Assembly (NCBI GenBank): GCA_003446655.1
Contig: DMCZ01000039.1
Span: 6,078 to 70,077, forward strand
Source: Thauera sp.
GTDB taxonomy: Bacteria > Pseudomonadota > Gammaproteobacteria > Burkholderiales > Rhodocyclaceae
DNA: 64,000 bases
Reading direction: 5' to 3'
Shown: in pieces, positions 8,616 through 17,726 of the stretch
Numbering within the stretch: position 1 is the stretch's first letter
Layout of the letters: each line of letters starts with the position of its first letter
Translations under genes and position numbers: made by a program
Notes under the pieces: generated by a model
Databases searched by the model: none
Told to the model about the DNA's origin: nothing
Seen by the model: only the letters and a program-made list of their open reading frames with translations

Positions 8616-9848
8616 ATGAGAACGCTCGACTACAGGACCGAAGAGCTCTGCCAGGTCCCGCGCCTGCGCATCGCGCTGGTGACCGAGACCTGGCCGCCGG
8701 AAGTCAATGGCGTCGCGATGACGCTCAAGCGCATGGTCGATGGCCTCATCGTTCGCGGCCACTGGGTGCAGCTGATCCGTCCGCGGCAGACGCCGACGGA
8801 CACCGCGCAGCGCTCGGACAAGCTCGAGGAGGTGCTGTCGCGCGGTCTCAGGCTGCCGCGCTACGACGGCCTCAAGCTCGGGCTCCCCGCGCGTTCCAGG
8901 CTGATCCGGGAATGGTCGCGCCAGCGGCCCGATCTGGTGCATGTCGCCACCGAGGGGCCGCTGGGCTGGACCGCGGTGACCGCCGCCAACAAGCTGCGCA
9001 TTCCGGTCACCTCCGACTTCCACACCAACTTCGATCACTACAGCAGCCACTACGGCATCGGCTGGCTCCGGCAGCCTGTCGCCGCTTACCTGCGTCGCTT
9101 CCACAACCGCACCGCTGCGACCTACGTGCCGACCGCGGAGCTTGCCGCGAGTCTTGGCGCCCAGGGTTACCAGCGTGTCGAGGTGATCTCGCGCGGGGTC
9201 GACACCGCCCTGTATTCGCCTGCCCGCCGCAGCGCCGAGTTGCGCCGGCAGTGGGGAGTGGGGCCGGAGGGGCTCGCGGTGGTCAGCGTCGGCCGGCTGG
9301 CGCCGGAGAAGAACCTCGGCCTCACGCTGCGCGCCTTCGCCGCCATCCGTCACCAGCGACCGGATGCGCGCATGGTCGTCGTCGGCGATGGCCCGATGCG
9401 CGAAGCCATCGCCCGCGCACATCCCGAGGTCGTGCTGGCGGGCATGCGCCATGGGGAGGATCTCGCGGCGCACTACGCATCCGCCGATCTGTTCCTGTTC
9501 CCCAGCCTGACCGAGACCTTCGGCAACGTCACCCTCGAGGCCATGGCCAGCGGCGTATGCCCGGTAGCCTACGACTACGCTGCCGCGGCGGAGGTGATCC
9601 GCGATCTGAGCAATGGCGCCGCGGTGCGCTGCGGTGACGAAGAGGGCTTCATCGCGCGCGCGGTTCAGCTCGGCCTGGCCGACGGCTTGCGTGTCGAGCT
9701 CGCCCACGAGGCGCGCCGTACCGCCGAGAAGATCGACTGGGAGCGCGTCAATGACAGCTTTGCCAATGCGCTGATCGGCGCCTGGCGCGCCGCAGCGGAT
9801 GCGCCGGCAGCCACGACGCGGCTGCGTACCCGGGAGGCCGAAAGCTGA
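8616..9848 (+). CDS. Glycosyltransferase family 4 (GT-B), group 1
   Basis: A 410-residue cytoplasmic GT-B glycosyltransferase. The N-terminal Rossmann half starts RIALVTETWPPEVNGVAMTL, then DLVHVATEGPLGWTA and TSDFHTNFDHYSSHYG. The donor-binding half has VSVGRLAPEKNLGLTLRAF, MVVVGDGPMR and LFLFPSLTETFGNVTLEAMA with the conserved E-x7-E. Close relatives include alpha-mannosyltransferases and glucosyl-diacylglycerol synthases, so the acceptor may be a lipid. Its stop overlaps the next ATG (TGATG at 9846-9850), indicating translational coupling with the LpxH-like phosphoesterase. The ATG at 8616 is preferred over a TTG at 8592. Donor and acceptor cannot be read from the sequence. Confidence 0.85.
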   Translation: MRTLDYRTEELCQVPRLRIALVTETWPPEVNGVAMTLKRMVDGLIVRGHWVQLIRPRQTPTDTAQRSDKLEEVLSRGLRLPRYDGLKLGLPARSRLIREWSRQRPDLVHVATEGPLGWTAVTAANKLRIPVTSDFHTNFDHYSSHYGIGWLRQPVAAYLRRFHNRTAATYVPTAELAASLGAQGYQRVEVISRGVDTALYSPARRSAELRRQWGVGPEGLAVVSVGRLAPEKNLGLTLRAFAAIRHQRPDARMVVVGDGPMREAIARAHPEVVLAGMRHGEDLAAHYASADLFLFPSLTETFGNVTLEAMASGVCPVAYDYAAAAEVIRDLSNGAAVRCGDEEGFIARAVQLGLADGLRVELAHEARRTAEKIDWERVNDSFANALIGAWRAAADAPAATTRLRTREAES

Positions 9849-10726
9849 TGCCCGCTGTCCGCACGATCTTCATCTCCGACGTCCATCTTGGCACGCGCGC
9901 CTGCCAGGCCGAGAGCCTGCTTGCCTTCCTGCGCGAGCACGAGTCCGAGTACCTCTACCTGCTTGGCGACATCATCGACTTCTGGGCGATGAACCGCTCC
10001 GTGCAGTGGGCGGGTTCGCACAACACCGTCGTGCAGAAGGTGCTGCGGCGCGCCCGCCACGGATGCAAGGTCTTCTTCATCCCCGGCAACCACGACGAGG
10101 CCCTGCGCGAGTACGCGGGCGTCGCATTCGGCGACATCCGTGTCGAATCGGAATGGATCCACGAGACCCTGGACGGCCGCCGTTACTGGCTGGTGCATGG
10201 CGACGAGTACGACCAGGTCACCCGCCACCATCGCTGGGTGGCCGTGCTCGGCGACGTAGGCTACAACACCCTGGTCCGCATCAACCTGGTGCTGTCGCGG
10301 GTGCGGCGCATGCTTCGCCGTCCGGGCTACTGGTCGCTGGCGGGCTACGCCAAACAGAAGGTGAAGAAGGCGGTCAGCTTCATCTTCGACTTCGAGGACG
10401 CGGTCGCCCACGCGGCCGCGCAGCGCGGCGTCGATGGCGTGGTCTGCGGCCACATCCACTCGGCAGCCGACCGTCGCATCGGCGGTGTCCGCTATCTCAA
10501 TTGCGGCGACTGGGTCGATACCTGCAGTGCCGTCGTCGAGCACTTCGATGGCCGCATCGAGGTGGTGCACTGGGGCGTGAACGGCACCGCAGTCCGCCAG
10601 CCCCTGCCGGCGCTGGCAGCGCCGGAGGAGCTGCCGCGGCCGCAGTTCGAGCGTGTGCGCGGACCCCGGGCGCGGGCGCCGCAGGCGATGGAGGAAGAGC
10701 GGATCTATCTCACCCCGGACATCTGA
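9848..10726 (+). CDS. UDP-2,3-diacylglucosamine diphosphatase-like metallophosphoesterase
   Basis: A 292-residue calcineurin-like phosphoesterase. Metal-binding motifs: SDVHLG (D11, H13), LLGDIIDFW, IPGNHDEAL, YWLVHGDEYDQ and the late CGHIHSAADRRIG. Overall similarity is to the LpxH/YbbF superfamily that cleaves UDP-2,3-diacylglucosamine in lipid A synthesis. It is longer than E. coli LpxH (about 240 residues), with a basic insertion near residues 150-180 (RVRRMLRRPGYW) that may touch membrane. It overlaps the upstream glycosyltransferase by one base, so the pair probably acts in one envelope glycolipid step. Whether it is the essential LpxH or a paralogue is open. Confidence 0.82.
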   Translation: MPAVRTIFISDVHLGTRACQAESLLAFLREHESEYLYLLGDIIDFWAMNRSVQWAGSHNTVVQKVLRRARHGCKVFFIPGNHDEALREYAGVAFGDIRVESEWIHETLDGRRYWLVHGDEYDQVTRHHRWVAVLGDVGYNTLVRINLVLSRVRRMLRRPGYWSLAGYAKQKVKKAVSFIFDFEDAVAHAAAQRGVDGVVCGHIHSAADRRIGGVRYLNCGDWVDTCSAVVEHFDGRIEVVHWGVNGTAVRQPLPALAAPEELPRPQFERVRGPRARAPQAMEEERIYLTPDI

Positions 10727-10784
10727 ACCGCGCGCGCAGCGGCGGCGCGCGCCCGCGAACCCGGGCCCTGCGTCCGTGGCGATT

Positions 10785-11021
10785 TCAGCGCGGGCCGTCG
10801 GGGCGGTGCGCAGTGTCCGCTGACTCGTCGCGGATCAGGTCGTACGCGATGAACATGCCGAGCAGCGCATTACCCAGCGCAAACACCGCGACGATCGCGC
10901 TCGCCAAGGGCACCAGCGGATAGGTGCGCAACACCCAGGCGAAGATCGCGGACAACAGGTTGAGCAGGATCATCAGCCAGAATCGGCGGTCATTCGGGCG
11001 GAACAGGCGGGTGAGTTTCAT
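10785..11021 (-). CDS. Small two-helix membrane protein, unknown
   Basis: A 78-residue protein with no family I recognise. A basic N-terminus (MKLTRLFRPNDRR) precedes two hydrophobic segments, WLMILLNLLSAIFAWVL and LASAIVAVFALGNALLGMFI, then a polar acidic/basic tail. The basic N-terminus suggests an N-in topology with both ends cytoplasmic. It lies 18 bases downstream of the MFS transporter stop codon on the same strand order (transporter first going leftward), so the two may be co-transcribed. Confidence 0.6.
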   Translation of the reverse strand: MKLTRLFRPNDRRFWLMILLNLLSAIFAWVLRTYPLVPLASAIVAVFALGNALLGMFIAYDLIRDESADTAHRPDGPR

Positions 11022-11039
11022 CGTGCGGATCGCGTCGAG

Positions 11040-12260
11040 TCAGGGGGCCATGGGGGTGGTGGCGCGCGTGCCCGCCTCGTCGAGGCGCCCGCTGCGCGCG
11101 AGCACCAGCACGCCGAGCGCGAGCACGACTTCAATGGCGCCGATGATGACGAACACCGGGGCATAGGGGCGCGCCATGAACCAGCCGAAGATCGTGAGCA
11201 GCACGCTGCTGAGCACCGGCCCGGCAGCAAAGCCCAGCGAGCCCGCCATGTTGAAGGCCGCCAGTGCACTCGCGCGGCAGTCGGCGCCGCCGTACTGCGC
11301 CGCCAGCACCAGCGAGGGCGCGTACATCAGGGCGGCGATCAACCCGCCCATGGCCATCGCCGAGACGATGCGCTCGGCGGGCAGGAAGGCGAGTATGGCA
11401 AGGAACACGCCGTACAGCACGCTGCCGATCACCATCATCAGCAGCGGGTCCCAGTGCCGCGACAGGTGGCCCGCGGGCCAGGTCAGCAAAGAGAAGGGCA
11501 CCAGGAAGGCTGCCATCGCCAGCCCGATCTGGCCAGCATCGAAACCGATCACCAGCCCCAGGTAGAGCGACAGTGTGGACACGATGAAGCCCACCGTCAG
11601 GCGGTCGGCGAACGAGAACGCGAGCGGAATCACCAGTTGCCGGCGGCGGCGCAAGGTGGCGACGATCTCGGCCGCCGCCATGCGCGGGCGCACGGTCGTG
11701 CCATCGGCCAGCCCGACGACTCCCGCCGCTGCCAGCGCGAGCGAGAGCAGGCCTCCCCCCAGGGGGACCCACAGCGGGTCGATGCTGCCGATGAAGCCGC
11801 CCAGGGGCGCGCCGGTGGCCACGCCTAGGCTGATGCAGGCGCCGACGGCGCCCATGCGCGCACCGAGCCCCGCCTTGCCGGCGTGATCGGCACCCAGCGC
11901 CATCAGCAGCGACAGCGCCGACATGTGTGCGAAGCCTTCGACGAGGCGCAGCGCAAGGAGCAGGCCATAGCTTTCCGCGCTGCGGTAGGCCCAGGCGATG
12001 CCGAGCAGGGTGAGGCCGTTAATCGCCAGTGCGCCGACCGCCAGGGCCTTGCGCCGTCCGAGCCGGTCCGACAGCACGCCCGCCACCGGTGCGCCGACCA
12101 GTGCGCCGATCATGTTGATCGACATGAACAGGTGGCTGGCGAACTGGCCGAGCCCGGGAAAGCGCTCGGCGGTGAAGTCGGCCAACACCGGCACCATGCC
12201 GGTGACCGGGAGCATCAGCCCGTAGAGCAGCAGCAGCGGGAGCAGGTGGGGACCGATCAT
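11040..12260 (-). CDS. Major facilitator superfamily transporter
   Basis: A 406-residue inner-membrane transporter with about 12 predicted helices. The MFS motif A-like loop GVLSDRLGRRKAL follows helix 2, and motif C-like small-residue helices (GACISLGVATGAPLGGFIGS) follow in the middle of the N-half. A second loop between helices 8 and 9 (TWPAGHLSRHWDP) is the degenerate copy. The ATG at 12260 is chosen because the protein then begins directly with helix 1 (LLPLLLLYGLMLPVTGMVPV); the upstream in-frame extension is basic and not membrane-like. The substrate cannot be inferred; nearby genes give no clue. Confidence 0.8.
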   Translation of the reverse strand: MIGPHLLPLLLLYGLMLPVTGMVPVLADFTAERFPGLGQFASHLFMSINMIGALVGAPVAGVLSDRLGRRKALAVGALAINGLTLLGIAWAYRSAESYGLLLALRLVEGFAHMSALSLLMALGADHAGKAGLGARMGAVGACISLGVATGAPLGGFIGSIDPLWVPLGGGLLSLALAAAGVVGLADGTTVRPRMAAAEIVATLRRRRQLVIPLAFSFADRLTVGFIVSTLSLYLGLVIGFDAGQIGLAMAAFLVPFSLLTWPAGHLSRHWDPLLMMVIGSVLYGVFLAILAFLPAERIVSAMAMGGLIAALMYAPSLVLAAQYGGADCRASALAAFNMAGSLGFAAGPVLSSVLLTIFGWFMARPYAPVFVIIGAIEVVLALGVLVLARSGRLDEAGTRATTPMAP

Positions 12261-12431
12261 CGGGGTCAGGCGGCGCACCCCGCGCCGGGCCGTGGTGGGT
12301 TGCAGGGAACAGGATGATACGTCGCCCGCCCGGCTTCCTGCCCTGTCGAGGATCAAGGCCCGGGGGCGCCTCCTCACTGGCACTGAGAGTGTTTCGCGCG
12401 TGGTAGGTTTCCCTGGCTGGCGGCCTCCTCT

Positions 12432-13655
12432 TCAGAACAATATGGAAGTCCCCTTTGGATGGTGTGCGCGGTAGCCGCGGCGCGCCTGGTCGGCCTCTTC
12501 GCTCCACGGGGCGGTGCAGCGCGTCAGGTAATTGAAGTGCAGCGTCGGGCGGCCCGGGCCTGCATGGTGTTCGAGGATGAGGTCGAGGGCGCGTTTGTGC
12601 GGATGCCGGAACAGGGCGCCGCTGGTCGACACCAGGTAGTGATTGCAACGCAGACGCTCGAGCAGGCTCGCGCTGAGGTTGGCGACGCTGCCGTGGTGCG
12701 GCAGCTTGAAAGCGTCGAGCGTCAGTCGATTGCCCGTGTCCCCAGTAAGGACGGCGATCGAGCGCTCGAGCACGCCGGGCCAAGCGTCGCCGGCAAGCAG
12801 CAGGCGAACCTGGGGTGAGGTGGCGGGGTATTCGAGCAGCAAGGCGATGCTGCTGCCGTTGGCGGCGCTGGCGTCGCCGCCGAAGGGCGCATCGGCACCC
12901 GGTTCGCCGCCGCCACGGCCGAGGGTGTCCTCCAGCTCCACGTCGAGGTCGCTGTCGTCGTCTGCAGGCAGCTCGTAGCGCCGCTCGCCCGCAGCCGCGA
13001 ACTCGTCATCCGCCGAGGTGCCGAGCACGTCGCCGAGCGGCCGCAGGCTACGGCTGGCGGCGAGCTTGTGGCGCAGCGCGGCGATGTCGCCCGATTGCAC
13101 GCGGGCGCGGTCGAGTTCCTTTTTCCAGCGGTCCTTCAGGTAGAGCAGGCCCTCGTGGTCGGGGGACAGCAGGGTGAGCCGGCAGTCGCCGGGCAACTCC
13201 ACGACGGGCAGCTTGCCGAGCGTGTGGTCGATGCCCGCCGGCCCGCGCTCGAACTCGAGGTTCCACACCTGAGTGTTGGTGCGCGCCTCGTAATCGGCGA
13301 TCAGCATGCCGAGGATCTCGCCCTGCAGTGCGCCGAGCGGTTGGCCAGCGGGGTCCGGTACGGCGTTGAGCTGGTCGCGGCCGTTGAACCAGATGCGATC
13401 GAACCGGCAGTGCAGCGCCTCGGCGTCGAGGAGCAGGCGGATCACGCCCTCGATGTGGTCGGCGTCCACGTGCGTGATCACCAGCAGGTCGAAGCGGCGC
13501 TCGCTGGCGGGCAGGTGGAGGATGCGTTCGCGCAGGGTGGGGTAGGTGTGGGCGGGGCCGCCGTCGATCAGGATGCGATGGACGGTCGTGCCGCTACCGT
13601 ATTCGATCCACAGGCAGTCGCCGTGCGCGGCGGGGAGCATTTCGATGCGGAGCAT
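12432..13655 (-). CDS. ComEC-type metallo-beta-lactamase-fold protein of the CHAT/patatin cassette
   Basis: A 407-residue soluble MBL-fold protein. Metal-binding signature THVDADH gives H62-x-D64-x-D66-H67, the Asp-variant seen in ComEC/Rec2-type MBL domains. It is followed by a distal LPHHGSVANLS and a C-terminal NHYLVSTSG. The N-terminal opening is IEMLPAAHGDCLWIEYG, typical of stand-alone ComEC-like hydrolases. A charged insert of about 100 residues (residues about 190-260, rich in D/E) separates the motifs. No export signal and no membrane helices, unlike ComEC itself. It is the last gene of a three-gene minus-strand unit, 19 bases after the CHAT protein. Substrate unknown; nuclease or phosphodiester activity is plausible but unproven. 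Confidence 0.75.
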   Translation of the reverse strand: MLRIEMLPAAHGDCLWIEYGSGTTVHRILIDGGPAHTYPTLRERILHLPASERRFDLLVITHVDADHIEGVIRLLLDAEALHCRFDRIWFNGRDQLNAVPDPAGQPLGALQGEILGMLIADYEARTNTQVWNLEFERGPAGIDHTLGKLPVVELPGDCRLTLLSPDHEGLLYLKDRWKKELDRARVQSGDIAALRHKLAASRSLRPLGDVLGTSADDEFAAAGERRYELPADDDSDLDVELEDTLGRGGGEPGADAPFGGDASAANGSSIALLLEYPATSPQVRLLLAGDAWPGVLERSIAVLTGDTGNRLTLDAFKLPHHGSVANLSASLLERLRCNHYLVSTSGALFRHPHKRALDLILEHHAGPGRPTLHFNYLTRCTAPWSEEADQARRGYRAHHPKGTSILF

Positions 13656-13674
13656 GGCGGTTCGCCTCTCGGGT

Positions 13675-16638
13675 TCAGGGTGTGGCGGAACGGGGCGCGT
13701 GCGCGGGCGGTGCGTCCCGGCGCCGCGGCAGGCGCCAGTCCGCATCGCCGATCGCCACCAGTGCGAACGCCATCAGGACGCCGTGGGCCAGCAGCCGGCG
13801 ACGGATGCGGCGCAGTGCGGTGCCGAAGTCGGCGTCGGGCGTATCGACCGAGGAGAGCTCCGCGAGCAGTTCGGCGGCCAGCACGGCGGCGTGGCGGCCG
13901 AGGATCTTGGCTGTGGTACCAAGCACCAGACTGGCGTGGAAGTCCTTGAATTGCGCGGCGAGGCTGCCGTAGCCGGTCTCCGCAACCTTCTTCTCGGTCT
14001 CGCAGCCGAGCAGCAGCACGATCGGGCCGGGGTCGATCGGGGCGGGATTGATCAGGGTCTCGTTGAGCTGCGGGCGAAAGCGCCAGCGGCGGTCTTCCTC
14101 GAAGCTCTCGTCGCCGATCTCGAGGTAGTCGAGGCCGGCGTCGAGGTCATGGTGGGCGAGCAGGATCAGCAAGGGCGGGCTGTGCTGCGCGACTTCGATC
14201 TCCCACTGGTTCCAGTCGTCGACGATCTTCGGGCTGGGAATGCGTGCGGCGAGCGCCGCATGCAGCAGCTGGCGTTCGCGCTCGGGCACCGTGCTGATGC
14301 TCGCGCACAGCGCGGCGTCGAAGGGGCGCAAGCTGCGCCGCTCGGGGGCGGGTAGCGACAGGTCGGTCAGGCGCTCGGTGTCGAAGCGTTCGACGACCTT
14401 GCGCATCGCCCAGAAACCGAGCGGACAGATCGTCGCGCCCGAGTTCTTGCCGGGTCCTGCGGCGTCGCAGACCGCACAGCGGCTGCCGTCGCCCGTGAGT
14501 GCGTTCAGCCAGCCCGCGCACAGCTTCGCATCCGAATCCGGCATGGCGCGGTCGTAGATGAATTCCAGCGGGACGACGCGCTCCTCGTCGAGATTGATCA
14601 CCTGGATGCGGTCGCCCGGGTCGGTGAAGCCCTGGCGCCTGAGCTGCTGGAACAGCGCGGATCCATGCCTGGCGAGCAGGCGAAGGAAGGCCGCGACCTC
14701 GGCGTCTTCGGCGTCGAGCAGCGCCTCGCCCTCATCGAGTCCGCGCTGCGCGCGGCGGCGCACCATGGTCTTCTCGGTCAGGAACAGGTTGTCGTTGAGA
14801 AAACCCATCAGGCCGGCGGTGTCGCCGAGGTCGAAGATCCTGCCGCCGCTGCCGCCGAACAGGCGCAGGTGGCGCGGGCCGAAGACCATCGTGGCATCGA
14901 CCGGGGTGCGCTCGGCAAGCCGGATCACCTCGCGCTGGCCGAAGCTCACATCGATGCGCGGGTCCTCGAGTCCGTCGTCCGTCGTGCCGGCGGGCAGCAC
15001 CGGTGCCGAGATGGAGACCGCCTCGAACACCTTGCCGCGGTAGCGGAACATGAGCTGCGCCGCGAGTTGGTCGATGTCCGCTGGCACGTCGATGGCGAGC
15101 TCGCAGGGGTCGCTCGGCGCGCGGCGGTCGGCGGGCAGGCGGATGCGTCCGGCGGGACCGTCGCCGTGGCGGGTGGGCTGGCCGTTGCGCAGGCCGGTCC
15201 AGCACAGCTCGACCACCAGCTCGAGGCCGTCGGAGGGCAGATCCACCTGCTGGATCGGCGCGTTCGCGCTCGGGATGCCGGCTTGCCTGAGCCCGATCCA
15301 GCAGCGCACGGTGGTGCGCGCACCGGCGACGAAATAATTGTGCTGCCGGCCCTCGTGCAGCAGCAGCGCATTGACGCGGCGGTTCTCCTTCCCGGCTTCC
15401 ACCGATGCGGTGGCTGCGTCCGGGTCGAGGGGGGGCGGTGCCACGCCGCGTGCTGCTGCGCGCGGCAGGTCATCGATCAGCGCCGGGCGCTCGACGATCA
15501 CGTCCCCCGGGCCGGCGGCAGCGCCGCGCCAGGGCGATGCGGCGCGCCCTGCCTGCGCATCGGCCGCCAGGCCGATCAATCGCAGCAGGCGCACCCGCGA
15601 CGCGGGCTCCAGTCCGGGGCTGTCAAGCGCGAGCAGCGCGGGTACGAAGGTGGCGGCGGGCTCGCGCGCAATCATCCAGCCCACCTGCGCGTCATCGAAG
15701 CGCGCTTGCGTGGGGCTGTGCTGGCTGTCGTCTGGCGTGATCCAGCCGAACTGGACGTCGTCGTCCTTGGACCGCAGCTGGCGCTCGGCAAGTGCTGCGG
15801 CTGATTCGGGTGGATCGAAGGGCGCAGGCAGGGAAACCGGGTCGGGGGCAGGCGCGCGCTCAAGCGCCAGGCCCTGTGCATCGGCGATGCCGGTTGCCGC
15901 GCGCACCGTGAGTTCCAGTGCGCGCACGCGTTCGTGGTCGGCGCCTGCTTGATCGTCCTGCGTGCCCCACTGCTCGAGGGTTGTCAGCAGGTGCTGGCGC
16001 ATCGCTGCGGGAATCGGGCGGATGGAGGCGATCTCGGCGTAGGCCGTCCATGGGCTACCCCAGAACAGCGTCGGCGGGCGCCAGTCGTTGCGCACGGCCC
16101 GACTGGAAAAGAGCGCATCGAAGGGCCCGAAGTCGCCCAGACGTGCGCGGCAGAGCGCCCACCAGAAGTCGATGTCGGCGGGGTAGTCGCCTGGCACGGG
16201 CGGCGGGAGATCGAGCGGGGACAGCCCGGCGTCCTCGAGCGGCATCGCAGCGAGTGGGCGATAGTTGGCTTGCTCGCCGCGCGCCAGGCCTGCGACCAGG
16301 GCCGGGATGCGCCCCGGCTCGGCAACCTCATCGAGCGCGTGGGCGATGGCTTCGCGCTCGGGTTCGGAGGCGTCGCCGGACATCTCGAGCAGGCGTTCGC
16401 GCACGGAGCGGACCGGCAAGCGCGCGGCGAAGGCGAGCGCCTCGCCACGCATCGGCGCGCCGGGCGGCAGCGTGGTCGCGATCTGCCATGCCGCGCGGGC
16501 GATCCGCAGCCAGTGCGCTGCGCCGAGCGCGAAGCGGGCCGCGGCCTCAAGGGCCGCCAGGCGAACCCGCGGGTCGGCATCCCGCTCGACCAGGTTGAGC
16601 AGCGCGTCGAGGTGTCGCTGGTCGGATGGATCGGGCAT
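13675..16638 (-). CDS. HEAT-repeat/CHAT (caspase-fold) protein
   Basis: A 987-residue cytoplasmic protein. The N-terminal about 200 residues carry HEAT-like helical repeats (DADPRVRLAALEAAARFALG; SVRERLLEMSGDAS; EREAIAHALDEVAE). A mid region (about 480-640) looks like a beta-sandwich (ARTTVRCWIGLRQAG, LELVVELCWTGLRNG, QLMFRYRGKVFEAVSI). The C-terminal about 300 residues look like a CHAT peptidase: a C721-x2-C724...C738 cluster leading into CPLGFWAMRKVVERF, then H829/H830 in LILLAHHDLDAGL and C879 in VLLLGCETEKK. The His-Cys spacing of 50 suits a caspase-like dyad. The ATG at 16638 has GGAGAG 6 bases upstream. Middle gene of patatin-CHAT-MBL. Target unknown. Confidence 0.72.
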   Translation of the reverse strand: MPDPSDQRHLDALLNLVERDADPRVRLAALEAAARFALGAAHWLRIARAAWQIATTLPPGAPMRGEALAFAARLPVRSVRERLLEMSGDASEPEREAIAHALDEVAEPGRIPALVAGLARGEQANYRPLAAMPLEDAGLSPLDLPPPVPGDYPADIDFWWALCRARLGDFGPFDALFSSRAVRNDWRPPTLFWGSPWTAYAEIASIRPIPAAMRQHLLTTLEQWGTQDDQAGADHERVRALELTVRAATGIADAQGLALERAPAPDPVSLPAPFDPPESAAALAERQLRSKDDDVQFGWITPDDSQHSPTQARFDDAQVGWMIAREPAATFVPALLALDSPGLEPASRVRLLRLIGLAADAQAGRAASPWRGAAAGPGDVIVERPALIDDLPRAAARGVAPPPLDPDAATASVEAGKENRRVNALLLHEGRQHNYFVAGARTTVRCWIGLRQAGIPSANAPIQQVDLPSDGLELVVELCWTGLRNGQPTRHGDGPAGRIRLPADRRAPSDPCELAIDVPADIDQLAAQLMFRYRGKVFEAVSISAPVLPAGTTDDGLEDPRIDVSFGQREVIRLAERTPVDATMVFGPRHLRLFGGSGGRIFDLGDTAGLMGFLNDNLFLTEKTMVRRRAQRGLDEGEALLDAEDAEVAAFLRLLARHGSALFQQLRRQGFTDPGDRIQVINLDEERVVPLEFIYDRAMPDSDAKLCAGWLNALTGDGSRCAVCDAAGPGKNSGATICPLGFWAMRKVVERFDTERLTDLSLPAPERRSLRPFDAALCASISTVPERERQLLHAALAARIPSPKIVDDWNQWEIEVAQHSPPLLILLAHHDLDAGLDYLEIGDESFEEDRRWRFRPQLNETLINPAPIDPGPIVLLLGCETEKKVAETGYGSLAAQFKDFHASLVLGTTAKILGRHAAVLAAELLAELSSVDTPDADFGTALRRIRRRLLAHGVLMAFALVAIGDADWRLPRRRDAPPAHAPRSATP

Positions 16639-16715
16639 CTTGCGCTCTCCGTGCGTGCGGCGTTTGACTCCTGCTCGTTGTCCCGTGGCGCCGCCCGTGC
16701 TCGGCGGATGAATCC

Positions 16716-17726
16716 TTACGCCCCCAGCACTTCCGGCACATAGGTTTGCAGCCGATGGGTGAGCAGCGCGCCCCCATGGCGGGCGAGCACGTCGATCTCG
16801 GCGCGGGCTAGCTTGCACAGATTGGTGCGGATCGCCGACGCGAACGCCGCATCGCCCGCGCGCGCCTCGCCTTCCACGCTGTCGATCGAGAACCATGCGG
16901 GCTTCGCGCCGCCGGGCTTGGCGGCGTTGAGCTCCAGGCGCTTGAACTGCAGCCCGCGCACCTGCTCCATCATGATGTCGAGCGCCTCCACCAGCACCGC
17001 CGAGCCGGCCTCGGTGGGACGTTCGTCGATGCGGAAGGGCTTGCCCGCGTCGCTGACGATGACGTAGTCGAGCGCGTTGCGCGCGCGCAGCAGCGGATTG
17101 ACGCCGAGGTTGTCATACACGCCGCCGTCGGACAGCGTCACGTAGTCGACGCCGGCCGCCGGATACTCGCTCTGGTCCACCCGCAGCGGTGGGAACACCG
17201 GCGGGAACGCCGACGAGGCGGCGACCGCGCGGCTGAGGCGGAAGTCGTGCGCGGGGGCGGCGCCGAGCTGCCACTCGCCCATCTCCGCCGGCAGGTTGCC
17301 GCCGGTGACGAAGAAGAACATGTTGCCGGTGGCGAGGTTGGTGGCATTCACGTAGAGGCGCGGGCCGCCCTTGAGCGAGCCGAGCGAACGCTTGCCGTAG
17401 AGGTCACGCTCGTAGCTGGCGGCGAGCTTGTCGAGCCGGCTGTGGAAGGGGTCGAGCATGCCGCCGATAACCGAGGACACCGCGATCGAGGTGCTCGCGA
17501 GGTAGCGCTCGAGCTTGTCGAGCGCGTCCTCCTCTTCCCAGTGACTGGCGAGGAAGGCGCCGGCGATGCTGCCGCCGCTGACGCAGCTCAGCAGATCCAG
17601 CTTCCACAGCAGGCCCAGCTCGTGCAGCGTGCGGAACACGCCGAGATGGAATGCCGCCGCGCGGAAACCGCCGCCCGACAGCGCCAGCCCGATCCGCTTG
17701 TTCTGTCCACCGATCTGAATCGTCAT
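16716..17726 (-). CDS. Patatin-like phospholipase of the CHAT/MBL cassette
   Basis: A 336-residue patatin-family lipid hydrolase. The oxyanion loop is GLALSGGGFRAAAFHLGV (about residues 13-30). The nucleophile elbow is SCVSGGS with S50; the usual first Gly of GxSxG is Cys48, a variant common in this bacterial subgroup. The dyad Asp is D200 in SDGGVYDNLGV. No signal peptide is visible, so action on the inner face of the cytoplasmic membrane is likely. The ATG at 17726 is chosen because an upstream in-frame extension is basic and unlike the family. First gene of the three-gene unit; 77 bases separate it from the CHAT gene. A membrane-damaging effector role is an inference from patatin effectors in other bacterial immune systems. 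Confidence 0.83.
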   Translation of the reverse strand: MTIQIGGQNKRIGLALSGGGFRAAAFHLGVFRTLHELGLLWKLDLLSCVSGGSIAGAFLASHWEEEDALDKLERYLASTSIAVSSVIGGMLDPFHSRLDKLAASYERDLYGKRSLGSLKGGPRLYVNATNLATGNMFFFVTGGNLPAEMGEWQLGAAPAHDFRLSRAVAASSAFPPVFPPLRVDQSEYPAAGVDYVTLSDGGVYDNLGVNPLLRARNALDYVIVSDAGKPFRIDERPTEAGSAVLVEALDIMMEQVRGLQFKRLELNAAKPGGAKPAWFSIDSVEGEARAGDAAFASAIRTNLCKLARAEIDVLARHGGALLTHRLQTYVPEVLGA

